Shown piece after piece: positions 1 through 9,000 of a stretch of 64,000 nucleotides of DNA. Location: assembly GCF_001261775.1 (NCBI RefSeq), contig NZ_LN868535.1, positions 1 through 64,000 of the forward strand. Direction: 5' to 3'. Position numbers and translations under genes: made by a program. The notes under the pieces were generated by a model. It worked only from the letters and a program-made list of their open reading frames with translations. It was not told the origin of the DNA and searched no databases. The stretch's first letter is position 1. Each line of letters opens with the position of its first letter. The DNA is from Anaeromassilibacillus senegalensis (GTDB taxonomy: Bacteria; Bacillota; Clostridia; Oscillospirales; Acutalibacteraceae).

Positions 1-207
<207 letters not shown>

Positions 208-502
208 GTATTTAATCGCCCCCGAAGAAGCGTTTAAATCATACTTCAGAGTCTTTTGAAAAGCTCTAAATACGATACACTAACGTGTATTTTATGTCGG
301 TTTATGGTTCCGACAAACCTTCGTCCGAAAGTACTTCCCACTTTTTCAAGCGGGCTTTTCTCTCAAAGTCATTACGGGTTCTTCTTTTCTTTACGTTGTT
401 TAATTTTCAAGGTCCTTACACCGCTCAAACCGGCTTCCCGTCTGGGTTTCTGGCTTTCACCGTCTGCCCTTTCGTTTGGGCCGTTCCGTAGGGTGCCTGA
501 CT
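208..502 (-). other. rRNA operon leader, no gene
   Basis: This is the transcribed leader between the rrn promoter and mature 16S. Short open frames here lack ribosome binding sites. It is expected to carry antitermination and RNase III processing signals, but I do not identify individual boxes. Confidence 0.7.
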
Positions 503-531
503 ATAATACCAAACCACACCCCTTTTGTCAA
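503..531 (-). promoter_or_regulatory. rRNA operon promoter
   Basis: On the minus strand, TTGACA (531-526) is followed by a 17-bp spacer and TATTAT (508-503). A/T-rich tracts just upstream (535-575) could act as an UP element. Position and strength fit a P1-type rrn promoter driving the 16S gene. Confidence 0.85.
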
Positions 532-561
532 CACCTTTTTTTGAAAAAGTTTTGATTTTTT

Positions 562-1038
562 TCAAAAAGGTTGTACACCGCTCTTGTCCAACCGGTCGTA
601 AACACCGGAAAAATCCAGTCCCAGAGCCATTTTTTGAGGGAACAGGTCCGCCAGAGGGACAAGCACAAAAGCCCGTTCCAATATACCGGGATGCGGCAGA
701 TTCAGCTCTTTCTCTGCAAAATATTCTCCTTCATATAACAACAAATCCAGATCTAATACGCGCGCAGCATGGTAGGTTTTACGTTCCCGTCCCATCGCCG
801 CCTCAATTCCCAGGCACGCGCCCAGCAGGGCACGCGGGGACAGCTCCGTTTCCAAAAGGACGCATTGATTTAAATAATCGGCCTGCTTGTCCGGTACGTC
901 GAACGGTTCCGTCTCGTACAAATTGGAAAGCTGCAATACCTTTGTTCCGGGCAGATGGTCCAGTGCCCGCACCGCGCGGTTCAGATTTTCCTGCCGGTCC
1001 CCCAGATTGCAGCCCAGGCCAAGCACCGCTTTACGCAT
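562..1038 (-). CDS. folK: 2-amino-4-hydroxy-6-hydroxymethyldihydropteridine diphosphokinase
   Basis: This cytoplasmic enzyme transfers pyrophosphate from ATP to 6-hydroxymethyl-7,8-dihydropterin, the step before dihydropteroate synthase. The 158-residue protein has the HPPK N-terminus GLGCNLGDR, the ATP/Mg segment ending in LDLDLLLY (the usual form is xIDLDLLLY) and the C-terminal LPHPGILERAFVLVPL block. The chosen ATG follows a GAGGGGGG site and overlaps the end of folB by 8 bp, so translation is probably coupled. It is the last gene of the fol operon; an A/T-rich hairpin lies between it and the rrn promoter. Confidence 0.95.
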   Translation of the reverse strand: MRKAVLGLGCNLGDRQENLNRAVRALDHLPGTKVLQLSNLYETEPFDVPDKQADYLNQCVLLETELSPRALLGACLGIEAAMGRERKTYHAARVLDLDLLLYEGEYFAEKELNLPHPGILERAFVLVPLADLFPQKMALGLDFSGVYDRLDKSGVQPF

Positions 1039-1405
1039 GCAGGTCCCCCCTCGCACGGGTAATGGACACCGCCATATACCCAAAGTCCAATTTGACGGGG
1101 GCCTCGGGTTTTTTCAGCAGGACCTCCACCTCCTGAATCAAAGGATACTCCTCCAGGATCGCATCCGCCACTCTCTGCGCGGCGCGTTCCAGCAGATCGT
1201 CGCTCTGTTCCGTCATGACGCGTGCCACGGTCTTCGCCATTTTGGCATAGCTCACCGTGTCGTTCAAATTGTCTGTCCGGCCTGCTTTGCGCAGGTCGCA
1301 GCGCGCGGCAATGTCCAGCTCAAACGGCTGGCCGTCCCGCTTCTCCTCCGGATTGACGCCGTGGTACGCAAATACGCGCAATCCTTTGATAATGATTTTA
1401 TCCAT
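1031..1405 (-). CDS. folB: dihydroneopterin aldolase
   Basis: Dihydroneopterin aldolase splits 7,8-dihydroneopterin into 6-hydroxymethyldihydropterin and glycolaldehyde. The 124-residue frame has the family start MDKIIIKGLRVFAYHGVN, with the conserved Y-H-G-V-x-x-E-E pterin-binding segment, and ends with the VKLDFGYMAVSI strand. The ATG at 1405 sits behind AGGAGGGC; longer upstream reading frame has no ribosome site. It overlaps folP by 8 bp and folK by 8 bp, a tightly coupled folP-folB-folK order. Confidence 0.95.
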   Translation of the reverse strand: MDKIIIKGLRVFAYHGVNPEEKRDGQPFELDIAARCDLRKAGRTDNLNDTVSYAKMAKTVARVMTEQSDDLLERAAQRVADAILEEYPLIQEVEVLLKKPEAPVKLDFGYMAVSITRARGDLHA

Positions 1406-2219
1406 GTTTTGCCCTCCTGATCGCGGCGGCGACCTTCGCCGCTTGCACGGCCTCTGCCACATCATGCGCACGAACCAAATCCGCGCCGCTATATACAGAT
1501 ATACTGTGTGCCGCCAACGTCCCGGGCATACGCTGCTCAAAAGGCGGGTTGCCGCAGGGCTGGCCGATCACACGCTTGCGGGAAGCCGCCATCAACAGCG
1601 CGCAGCCGCCCGTGTCAATCTCCGCGGTATTGGCGAGAATCTCCAGATTCTGCTCGTATGTCTTTCCAAATCCGATCCCCGGATCAAAACAAATCCGGCT
1701 TTTTTCAATGCCCGCATCCTCTAATTCGCGCCGCTTTCCCGCAAAGAAGCGGTTGAGCTGCCCGATGATATCCCCTTCCTCTTCCCCGCGCGGATACATG
1801 ACAATACAACCGCAGTCGGTACCCGCCGCGGTCTGCACCATGTCCGGATCGGCAAAGCCGGTGACGTCATTGATGATGGAGGCGCCATGTGCCAGCGCCT
1901 GCTTTGCCACCTGCGGATAGAAGGTATCCACGGAAACCGGCACGCCGACCCGGCACGCAAGAATATCCAGCACCGGCAGCAGCCGCTGCAGCTCCTCCTC
2001 CGGAGAAACCTGCACCCAGCCGGGACGCGTGGACTGCGCGCCGACGTCGATCATGTCCGCGCCCATCTCCTGCATCTCCAGCGCATGCTGCTCGGCATCT
2101 TTTAGAGAAAAATATTTTCCGCCGTCGGAAAAGGAATCCGGCGTGACATTTAAAATTCCCATTACATAGGCCGCATCGCCCAGTACCATGCGGCAGCGGC
2201 CCGCTGTAAACAAACGCAT
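1398..2219 (-). CDS. folP: dihydropteroate synthase
   Basis: Condenses 6-hydroxymethyldihydropterin pyrophosphate with p-aminobenzoate; this is the sulfonamide target. The 273-residue TIM barrel shows both signatures: MGILNVTPDSFSDGG near residue 20 and DVGAQSTRPG near residue 58. It also has SIINDVTG, FDPGIGFGKT and the C-terminal RVHDV-like motif (here RAHDVAEA). It starts 11 bp after folE. Confidence 0.96.
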   Translation of the reverse strand: MRLFTAGRCRMVLGDAAYVMGILNVTPDSFSDGGKYFSLKDAEQHALEMQEMGADMIDVGAQSTRPGWVQVSPEEELQRLLPVLDILACRVGVPVSVDTFYPQVAKQALAHGASIINDVTGFADPDMVQTAAGTDCGCIVMYPRGEEEGDIIGQLNRFFAGKRRELEDAGIEKSRICFDPGIGFGKTYEQNLEILANTAEIDTGGCALLMAASRKRVIGQPCGNPPFEQRMPGTLAAHSISVYSGADLVRAHDVAEAVQAAKVAAAIRRAKHG

Positions 2220-2230
2220 CGTATCCCTCC

Positions 2231-2800
2231 TTATCCTCTGCCTCTGGTCAGCAGGGACATGACCTCCGCACGCGTCTTTGCATCCGTGCGCATGGAGCCG
2301 CGCAGGGCGGACGTCTGTGTGCTGGACCCCGCCGCACGCGCACCGCGCATCGTCATACAGAGGTGCTCCGCCTCGATCAGCACCGCCACGCCGTAGGGCT
2401 TCATATTATCATATAGAAAATCCGCGATCTGTGCCGTCAGCCGCTCCTGCACCTGCGGGCGGCGGGCAAAGCAGTCCACAATGCGGGCGAACTTCGACAA
2501 CCCGATGATCTGTCCGCCCTTGGGAATATAAGCGATGTGCGCCTTTCCAATAAAAGGGAGCAGATGATGCTCGCAGACAGAATAAAGCGGAATGTCCCGC
2601 ACAACGACCATTTCCTCATGTTGGCCCTGCTCGTTGAAGATTTTCAGATAATTCTTGGGATCGTCCTGCAAGCCGGAGAAAATCTCCCCGTACATCCGGG
2701 CCACACGCTGCGGCGTTTCCAACAGGCCTTCCCGCTCGGGGTCCTCCCCCACCGCCAGCAGCAGCTCACGCACCGCATCTTCAATCCTTTTTGTATCCAA
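2231..2800 (-). CDS. folE: GTP cyclohydrolase I
   Basis: First enzyme of the pterin branch of folate synthesis, making 7,8-dihydroneopterin triphosphate from GTP. The protein contains CEHHLLPF (zinc Cys/His), the conserved [10 protein letters not shown] segment, and HLCMTMRG with the third zinc Cys. I chose a TTG at 2800 (189 residues, like the B. subtilis enzyme) because GGGG lies 8 bases upstream. A longer frame from a TTG at 2827 would start almost at the predicted transcript 5' end. First gene of folE-folP-folB-folK. Confidence 0.93.
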   Translation of the reverse strand: MDTKRIEDAVRELLLAVGEDPEREGLLETPQRVARMYGEIFSGLQDDPKNYLKIFNEQGQHEEMVVVRDIPLYSVCEHHLLPFIGKAHIAYIPKGGQIIGLSKFARIVDCFARRPQVQERLTAQIADFLYDNMKPYGVAVLIEAEHLCMTMRGARAAGSSTQTSALRGSMRTDAKTRAEVMSLLTRGRG

Positions 2801-2838
2801 TATCCATGCCCCGCTTTCCTTGGTCAAAAATCGCTACC

Positions 2839-2868
2839 AGTATACCATACCGGAAAGCGGTCTGTCCA
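2839..2868 (-). promoter_or_regulatory. folate operon promoter
   Basis: TGGACA (2868-2863), an 18-bp spacer and TATACT (2844-2839) on the minus strand, immediately upstream of folE. Confidence 0.65.
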
Positions 2869-2927
2869 TTTTTTAGGAACATGCCCCTCTTTTTACTCAT
2901 AGGATGAGAGAAAAAGGAGTTGCTGTT

Positions 2928-3737
2928 ATGTTTTACGTGCGCGTAAAAGACAATACAAAGATTGCCGTTTATGACTTAAACCCCACGGGCAAGGAAACGG
3001 TTGTGATGATCCACGGCTGGCCCCTCTCCGCAAAAATGTACGAGTACCAGAAGCGCTTCCTGGTCGACCACGGCTACCGCGTGGTCACCATGGACCTGCG
3101 CGGCTTTGGAAATTCGGACGCCACCTGCTGCGGCTATGGCTACGACCAGCTGGCGGACGACATCTATCAGGTGGTCCGCTCCCTGAATCTCCGCCCGTTT
3201 ATTCTGGTGGGCTTCTCCATGGGCGGCGCGATCGTGCTGCGCTATATGAACCGCTGCCGCGGTTACAACGTCAAAAAGCTGGTGCTGCTGGCCGCCGCCG
3301 CGCCGGTTTTCAACCGGACGCCGGACTTCCCCTATGGGAACAGCCGCGAATCCACCGACGCGCTGATCTGCCAAGCCAAAACCGACCGGCCGCAGCTCTG
3401 CCAGGATTTCAGCCGTCAGCTGTTATACAGCCCTCACAGCGAAGCGGTCAAGGATTGGTTCCGCGACCTCGGGCTTTCCGCCTCCGGCATCGGGACTGTC
3501 ATGACCGCCTATTCCCTGCGCGACGAGGACGGACGTGCCGATTTAAAAGCGGTGCGCGTTCCCACCGGTATCTTCCACGGCATGCAGGACCAGATTGTCC
3601 CGTTCGAGCTGGGGGAAATCCAGCACCAGGCCATTGCCAATTCGCAGCTGTTTCCGTTTGAAAACAGCGGGCACGGCATTTTTTACGATGTGCTGGAGAA
3701 ATTTAACTGGGAGTTCCTCGACTTCCTTCAGTGCTGA
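2928..3737 (+). CDS. alpha/beta hydrolase
   Basis: A 269-residue single-domain alpha/beta hydrolase, probably cytoplasmic (no signal peptide). The oxyanion strand VVMIHGWPLS, nucleophile elbow GFSMGG, acid HGMQDQIVP and histidine NSGHG form a complete Ser-Asp-His triad. Sequence style is that of the arylesterase/non-heme haloperoxidase branch; the substrate cannot be read from sequence. ATG 2928 follows AAGGAG by 8 bases. The gene stands alone between the divergent fol operon and a terminator. Confidence 0.85.
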   Translation: MFYVRVKDNTKIAVYDLNPTGKETVVMIHGWPLSAKMYEYQKRFLVDHGYRVVTMDLRGFGNSDATCCGYGYDQLADDIYQVVRSLNLRPFILVGFSMGGAIVLRYMNRCRGYNVKKLVLLAAAAPVFNRTPDFPYGNSRESTDALICQAKTDRPQLCQDFSRQLLYSPHSEAVKDWFRDLGLSASGIGTVMTAYSLRDEDGRADLKAVRVPTGIFHGMQDQIVPFELGEIQHQAIANSQLFPFENSGHGIFYDVLEKFNWEFLDFLQC

Positions 3738-3751
3738 TCCTGCGCGAAAAA

Positions 3752-3782
3752 GGCAGCTGCTAGTTTTGCAGCTGCCTTTGTT
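3752..3782 (+). terminator. intrinsic terminator after the hydrolase
   Basis: A perfect 9-bp stem GGCAGCTGC/GCAGCTGCC with a 7-base loop, followed by TTTGTT. Confidence 0.85.
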
Positions 3783-3897
3783 CTGATTGTAGCGTAGAGC
3801 AGAACGCGTTTTTCCGCTTTTCTGAAAAGCGGCGGGATCAAAGGGCAGAGCCCTTTGCCGCTCCTCGCAAGGAGCGGGACGTACAACGTCTTTCGCG

Positions 3898-4047
3898 GAC
3901 CTCCGGTCGGGACGCGCCTACGGCGAGGACCGTTTTCACCTTGTGGCAATTCTTTACATTTGTCTTTCTACGTTTTTAAAGGCGGCGATGGTTGTTTGAA
4001 GCGTCGAGCGAGGCTTTAGCCTCAAGCGAGCGTCCTGACCGGAGGTC
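3898..4047. repeat. inverted repeat pair in non-coding DNA
   Basis: The 18-mer at 3898-3915 (GACCTCCGGTCGGGACGC) recurs as its reverse complement at 4030-4047 with 17 of 18 matches. About 114 bp lie between the arms, including the hairpin GAGGC-TTTA-GCCTC. No protein-coding role is seen. Confidence 0.6.
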
Positions 4048-4124
4048 TTTTTCCTGAGAAGAGCGAGTGGGAACGAGTGATATGGTCCTTTACGAACCTT
4101 TTGTGCTGTCGGGCAAACTTTCGA

Positions 4125-4170
4125 GGCCGTTGCAGAATACAAACTGCAACGGCCCCTCTTCTCTTTTTTA
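4125..4170 (+). terminator. strong hairpin with T-rich tail
   Basis: Perfect 10-bp stem GGCCGTTGCA/TGCAACGGCC with a 10-base loop, then a C/T-rich tail ending in TTTTTT. It points rightwards, yet no plus-strand gene precedes it after the hydrolase terminator. It could close a small RNA from 3784-4125. Confidence 0.55.
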
Positions 4171-4340
4171 TTGCATTAAAAATAGCGAGATTTTCCACTT
4201 CTAAACGCAACAAAAAATGGACTGCTGTGGCTTTCCTGTTGTTTCGCGCGGAGGTTTCCTCGGAATCAGCTATTTTTTATTTGTCTTTCTATCCATGGGG
4301 GCCGCCCGCTTTCCCATACAATATATAGGGAGTTTCTGCG

Positions 4341-4745
4341 TCACGGAGTGACGGTGATTTCCACGCGGTTTCCGTCCGGGTCCAGGACGCAGGCCTCGTA
4401 ATAGCCGTCTCCGGTCATGCGGGGTCTGCCGATAATGGGAACCCGGCCGCTCTCCAGCTCAGCAAAAATCCGATCCAGTTCCTCTTGCGTATCGACCGAA
4501 AATGCAATGTGCGTAAGCCCGGTCGACTCAAACCCTCTGATGTTGTCCCCCTGCGGGATGCAATCCAGCATCATCAGCTCCAGCCGCGCGCCGGAAGCAA
4601 AGGAGAGAAAATAGGAGGTAAACCGCCCGTCGAAATCCTCCTCGGTAACATACTTTTCATTGGGTTCCGCGCCGAAATACCGTACATAAAACTCTTTAAG
4701 CGACTCCAGTTGATGCGTCCAGATTGCCACATGCTCCAATTTCAT
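4341..4745 (-). CDS. VOC (glyoxalase/dioxygenase fold) family protein
   Basis: A 134-residue protein of the vicinal oxygen chelate superfamily. Two beta-alpha-beta-beta-beta modules are visible: MKLEHVAIWT at the start with FYVRYFG, and GLTHIAFSV, CVLDPDGNRVEITV in the second half. Metal ligands are likely the N-terminal His, the mid-chain His of THIAF and the terminal Glu of VEITV. Specific activity is unknown. The second ATG (4745) has better spacing from GGGAGG. Divergent from the AraC regulator. Confidence 0.8.
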   Translation of the reverse strand: MKLEHVAIWTHQLESLKEFYVRYFGAEPNEKYVTEEDFDGRFTSYFLSFASGARLELMMLDCIPQGDNIRGFESTGLTHIAFSVDTQEELDRIFAELESGRVPIIGRPRMTGDGYYEACVLDPDGNRVEITVTP

Positions 4746-4870
4746 CATTCATTTCCTCCCAATCATTTTCGTTTGCTGGTTTTCTGTTATCATAATACCG
4801 TCAAAAGCGCATGAAAACAAGCAGAATTGCGACTGATCCTATCACAAAAACGACAAGCGGAGGAAACATC

Positions 4871-5764
4871 ATGTCTATTCAGGAATGCCCCCTGACCATC
4901 GACGCGCATCAGCGGGAAATTGACCGGCGCGGCACCCCTATGTTTCCCTGCGGCGGGTATGCCACAACACTTGGCGGAGGGACAAACCGGGAAATTGCCT
5001 GGCACTGGCACGACGAAGCAGAGGTCTTATTGGTACACAGCGGAACCCTGGTGCTGGAACTGGTTGGACGGCGCTATGAAATCCACGAAGGCGAGGGCGC
5101 CTTTATCAATTCCGGCGTTCCACAGTCCGCCGCCGCACAGGGCGGGATCTGTGAAATCCGTTCGCTGGTGTTTCATCCCAGCCTGATCGCCGGAACGCCG
5201 GAAAGCGCGCTGGAACAGCGGTATGTCCGCCCTTTGCTGGCATGCGGCAGCCTCCCGGCAATCTATTTTCAAACATCCCTTTCCTGGCATCGGGAGGCGG
5301 TTCAGTGTATCACGCAGGCTTTTGACGCGTGCCAAAAAGAACCGTTCGCTTTTGAACTGCTGGTACAGCAGGAGCTGTCCCGGTTGTGGTATCTGATCGT
5401 CAGCCATTACCCGGACGCCATCAACAACCGCACCGACGCCAATACAGACGCGTCGCGGGTAAAGGACATGCTTGCATGGATCCACGCGCATTACGCGGAT
5501 TCTATTACCCTGGCGGAGATTGCAAGAGCCGCCTCCATCAGCGAACGGGAATGCCTGCGCTGTTTTAAGCGGACCATCGGCCTGAGCCCCATGCAGTATC
5601 TGCTCAAGCACCGCATTTCGGCCGCCGCCGGCCTGCTCAGGGACACAGATGCAACCGTTACGGAAGTCAGCCGGCAGTGCGGATTTGAATCCCCCAGCTA
5701 CTTTTCCCTTAAATTCAAAAGTCTGATGGGAATGACCCCCAAGGAATACCGCGTTTCCCAATAA
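4871..5764 (+). CDS. AraC family transcriptional regulator with cupin sensor
   Basis: 297 residues. The N-terminal half is a cupin-like ligand domain (HWHDEAEVLLVHSGTLVLEL, then the EGEGAFINSG turn). The C-terminal 100 residues are a two-helix-turn-helix AraC DNA-binding domain (SITLAEIARAASISE, then EVSRQCGFESPSYFSLKFK and MTPKEYR). The start follows GGAGGAAACATC. It lies 300 bp upstream of, and co-oriented with, the giant arabinofuranosidase gene, which makes it the obvious candidate regulator of that gene; the sugar effector is inferred only. Confidence 0.9.
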   Translation: MSIQECPLTIDAHQREIDRRGTPMFPCGGYATTLGGGTNREIAWHWHDEAEVLLVHSGTLVLELVGRRYEIHEGEGAFINSGVPQSAAAQGGICEIRSLVFHPSLIAGTPESALEQRYVRPLLACGSLPAIYFQTSLSWHREAVQCITQAFDACQKEPFAFELLVQQELSRLWYLIVSHYPDAINNRTDANTDASRVKDMLAWIHAHYADSITLAEIARAASISERECLRCFKRTIGLSPMQYLLKHRISAAAGLLRDTDATVTEVSRQCGFESPSYFSLKFKSLMGMTPKEYRVSQ

Positions 5765-5771
5765 AAAAGCT

Positions 5772-5802
5772 CCGGTTTTCGTTTGAAAGCCGGCGTTTTT
5801 TT
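5772..5802 (+). terminator. intrinsic terminator after the AraC gene
   Basis: Nine-pair stem CCGGTTTTC/GAAAGCCGG with loop GTTT, followed by CG and a run of seven T. Confidence 0.85.
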
Positions 5803-5848
5803 ATTTCAATCACTCATCATTGACTATTTAATAAAAAATGGAAATTAT

Positions 5849-5876
5849 TTGCATTTTAATTTCCGAATTGTATAAC
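5849..5876 (+). promoter_or_regulatory. candidate promoter of the arabinofuranosidase gene
   Basis: TTGCAT (5849-5854), 16-bp spacer, TATAAC (5871-5876) in an A/T-rich 300-bp gap that otherwise holds no gene. The leader to the ATG at 6069 would be about 190 bases. Confidence 0.45.
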
Positions 5877-6068
5877 ACACAAAAAGAATTAAGCTAAATA
5901 TTTGTAAACAACGTGTAAAAAAACATAAATACAAAAAAATGCAAACCTGCTATTCTTAAATCATGAAACAGCCCACTTGCCAAAACACGCGGAAAGGAGA
6001 TTGCAAACACAAGACAGACACCGCCCAGCACAAGGCCGGGCCATTTCATTGGAAAGGGAGGATTTGTT

Positions 6069-9000
6069 ATGAAAACCACACGAAAAAACCTCACGCGCAG
6101 GCTGGCGGCACTCGCGCTCTCCGCCGTCCTGGCGGTGAGCGGTTCCACCGCAGGGTTTGCCGCGGCGGGAACCACGGCGCAGAACACCCCATCCGCCAAC
6201 ACCATCTATCACGGGGATCAGGGAGATTTAACCTCTGCGTTCCTGTCTCTGCCGCCGGGCGCGGTGCGCGCGCAGGGCTGGCTGGAAAACCAGCTTCTGC
6301 TGCAAAAAAACGGCCTGACCGGAAAGATGGCGGAATTCACCGATTACAACGAGGAAAGCAGCCAATGGCTGGGCGCCGCCTCCGGGGAAAACTGGGAGCG
6401 CGGTCCCTATTACATGCACGGCCTGGTCGCGCTCGCCTATGTGCTGGACGATGCGGACTTAAAAGAAAAAGCACAGAAATGGATTGACTCCGCTCTGGAA
6501 AGCCAGCAGGAAAACGGCTTTTTCGGCCCGCGCAACAACGACGACTGGTGGCCGCGCATGCCGGTGCTCATGGCAATCTGCGACTATTACGACGCACTGG
6601 ACGCACAGGGTAGAACGGACGCCAGAGTTCTTCCGTTTTTGGAAAACTATTTTCGCTACCAGGAGAGCGAGCTGCAAACACGCCCGCTGCGCGACTGGGG
6701 CTCCATCCGCGGCGGCGACAATGTCGACAACGTCTACTGGCTTTACAGCCGCCTGTATCAGGAAGACAATCCGCAAGCCACCCAATGGCTGCTGGACCTG
6801 GCGGACACCCTGTTCGACCAGACAAAGAGCTGGGACGGCCTGAGCTGGACGGACGAATGCCACGACACAACCATCCGTCAGCATGTGGTTAACATCAGCC
6901 AGGGCTTAAAAACCCCGGCGCTGCGCTACCAGACCTCCGGCGACGAAGCGGACCGCACCGCCATGCGGGAGGGCCTGTTTAACCTGGGACTGGACCACGG
7001 GCGCATTGACGGCCTGCCCAACGCCGACGAATCCTCTCACGACAACCGCTCCACGCGCGGATCGGAGGATTGCGGCATTGTAGAAAACCTGCTGTCCACA
7101 GAGATCACCGCCCGCATCCTGGGCGAGGAAGCCTGGCTGGGCGACCACCTCGAGCGCGTCGCTTACAACGCGCTGCCCGCGGCAAACCTGGCCGACTACA
7201 ACGGACAGGCCTATTTTATCATGCAGAATCAGGTGACCGCCACGCAGGGCAGCCACGGCTTTACCACCGAACACGGCGACGATGTGACCTACGGCGCGCC
7301 GACCGGCCTGTGCTGTTTCCCGAATTTCCAGATGGGCTGGCCCAAATTTGTACAGAGCATGTGGATGGCGACCCGGGACAATGGTCTGGCGGTTGTCGCC
7401 TACGGCCCGAATACGGTCACGGCCCGCGTGGCGGACGGAAAAACCGCCCGCTTCCAGCAGGAGACGGACTATCCCTTCCGCGATACGGTCGAACTGACCT
7501 ACAGCGGCGAAGCGGCGTCCTTTGAACTCAAGCTGCGCATCCCCGCGTGGGCGGTCAATCCTGCCGTAACCGTCAACGGGGAACCGCAGGCAGGCGTCTC
7601 TGCGGATTCCTATTACACGGTGACGCGCGAATGGAAGCCCGGGGACCATGTGAAAATCACATTCCCCAGCGAGGTGGAGACCTCTACCTGGTACAACGAT
7701 TCCGTCGCCGTGGAAAAAGGCCCGCTGATTTACAGCCTGCGGATCGACGAGGATTTCCGCGCCAAGGAGAAGGAAGACAATGAAATCCGCGACGTAAACT
7801 CCCAATTGAAGGATTGGGCGCCCCGCTATGAGGTGTTCCCCGCCAGCCGCTGGAACTACGGCCTTGTGACCAGCGCGGGCTTTGAGACGGAGGAACGTGA
7901 CGTCGGCATGCAGCCCTTTACCGCCTCCAACCCGCCTGTGGTATTAAAAGCGACCGGGCAGGTCCTGCCGGATTGGACGCTGGACGGCAATGTGGCCAGC
8001 GCGCAGCCCTTCGGCCCCACCAAAGCGGATCCTGAAGCACAGGAGCCAATTGAGCTGGTCCCCTACGGCTGCACCAAACTGCGCGTCACGCAGTTCCCCA
8101 AAATTGGTGACCAGGGCGATACGCTCGTTCGCACCCGTGCTGAAGGCAAAGCCATCCAAATAGACGGCGAAGACTATCTGGAATTTGACAACCTCGTGGT
8201 GCCCCGCGCGGAGGACTACACCATCCGGATCACCGGTAGCGGCAGCGGTACGGCGATCGTTAACGGCAAATACCGGCAATCGCTCGACCTCTCCTCCGGA
8301 CAGGCGGAGATCACTGGGCTGAAATCCAAGCCGACGCTGCAAGGCGGGTTCCGTTTTGACGCACAGCAGTTCAACAACCTCCGCTTTACCGGCGGCCTCT
8401 CCGTGGATCAGATTGAAGTGGTTTACAGCAACCGTGCGATTGAAGACGTGCAGACTTTCGCGGTAAACCGCAAGGGCGACCGCATCTCGATCGCGACCAA
8501 CCTGGACCCGCAGGAGACGCCATTCAAAGTGGTCTACGGCACGGAACCGGGCAATTATCCCAACACCGTGCGCGGCTTTGACAAGAGCACGGCGGTGCTC
8601 ACCGGGATGGATCCCGAAACCACCTATTATGTAAAAGTAATCGCTTCCATCAAGGGGCAGGAATCGTCCTCCGGGGAACTGGTCGTCGAAAAAACCGCCG
8701 AACCGGGCGAGCTGGTACCGAACCCCAACGTTCCCGACGTACCGCCGTACACCACCTTCCCCACGAGCAGTCTCGCCGAGTGGAAGACCTATGACCCGGA
8801 AAATAAAATCCAGCTGATTCCCGCGGAAGCGGAGACCCCCGCGCAAATCGTCTTTGGCACGGGAGAAAAAGTCAAGGCGGTTTACATGGGAGAAAACAAT
8901 GAAAACTGGGTTGACTATAAGGTGGAGGCAACTCTCCGGTTTGAGTCCAACCAGGCCAACAACTGCGGAATCATCTTCCGTGCCGCCAGCTTCGGGGACG

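Larger units (their letters stand above)
3784..4330. other. intergenic region, no gene seen
   Basis: About 550 bp with no reading frame that has a ribosome site and recognisable product. It contains a run of small palindromes (CAAAGGGC-AGA-GCCCTTTG at about 3839-3857, GCTCCTCGCAAGGAGC, GACGTACAACGTC) and a distant inverted repeat, described separately. The density of dyads suggests a structured or repetitive non-coding element. Confidence 0.6.
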
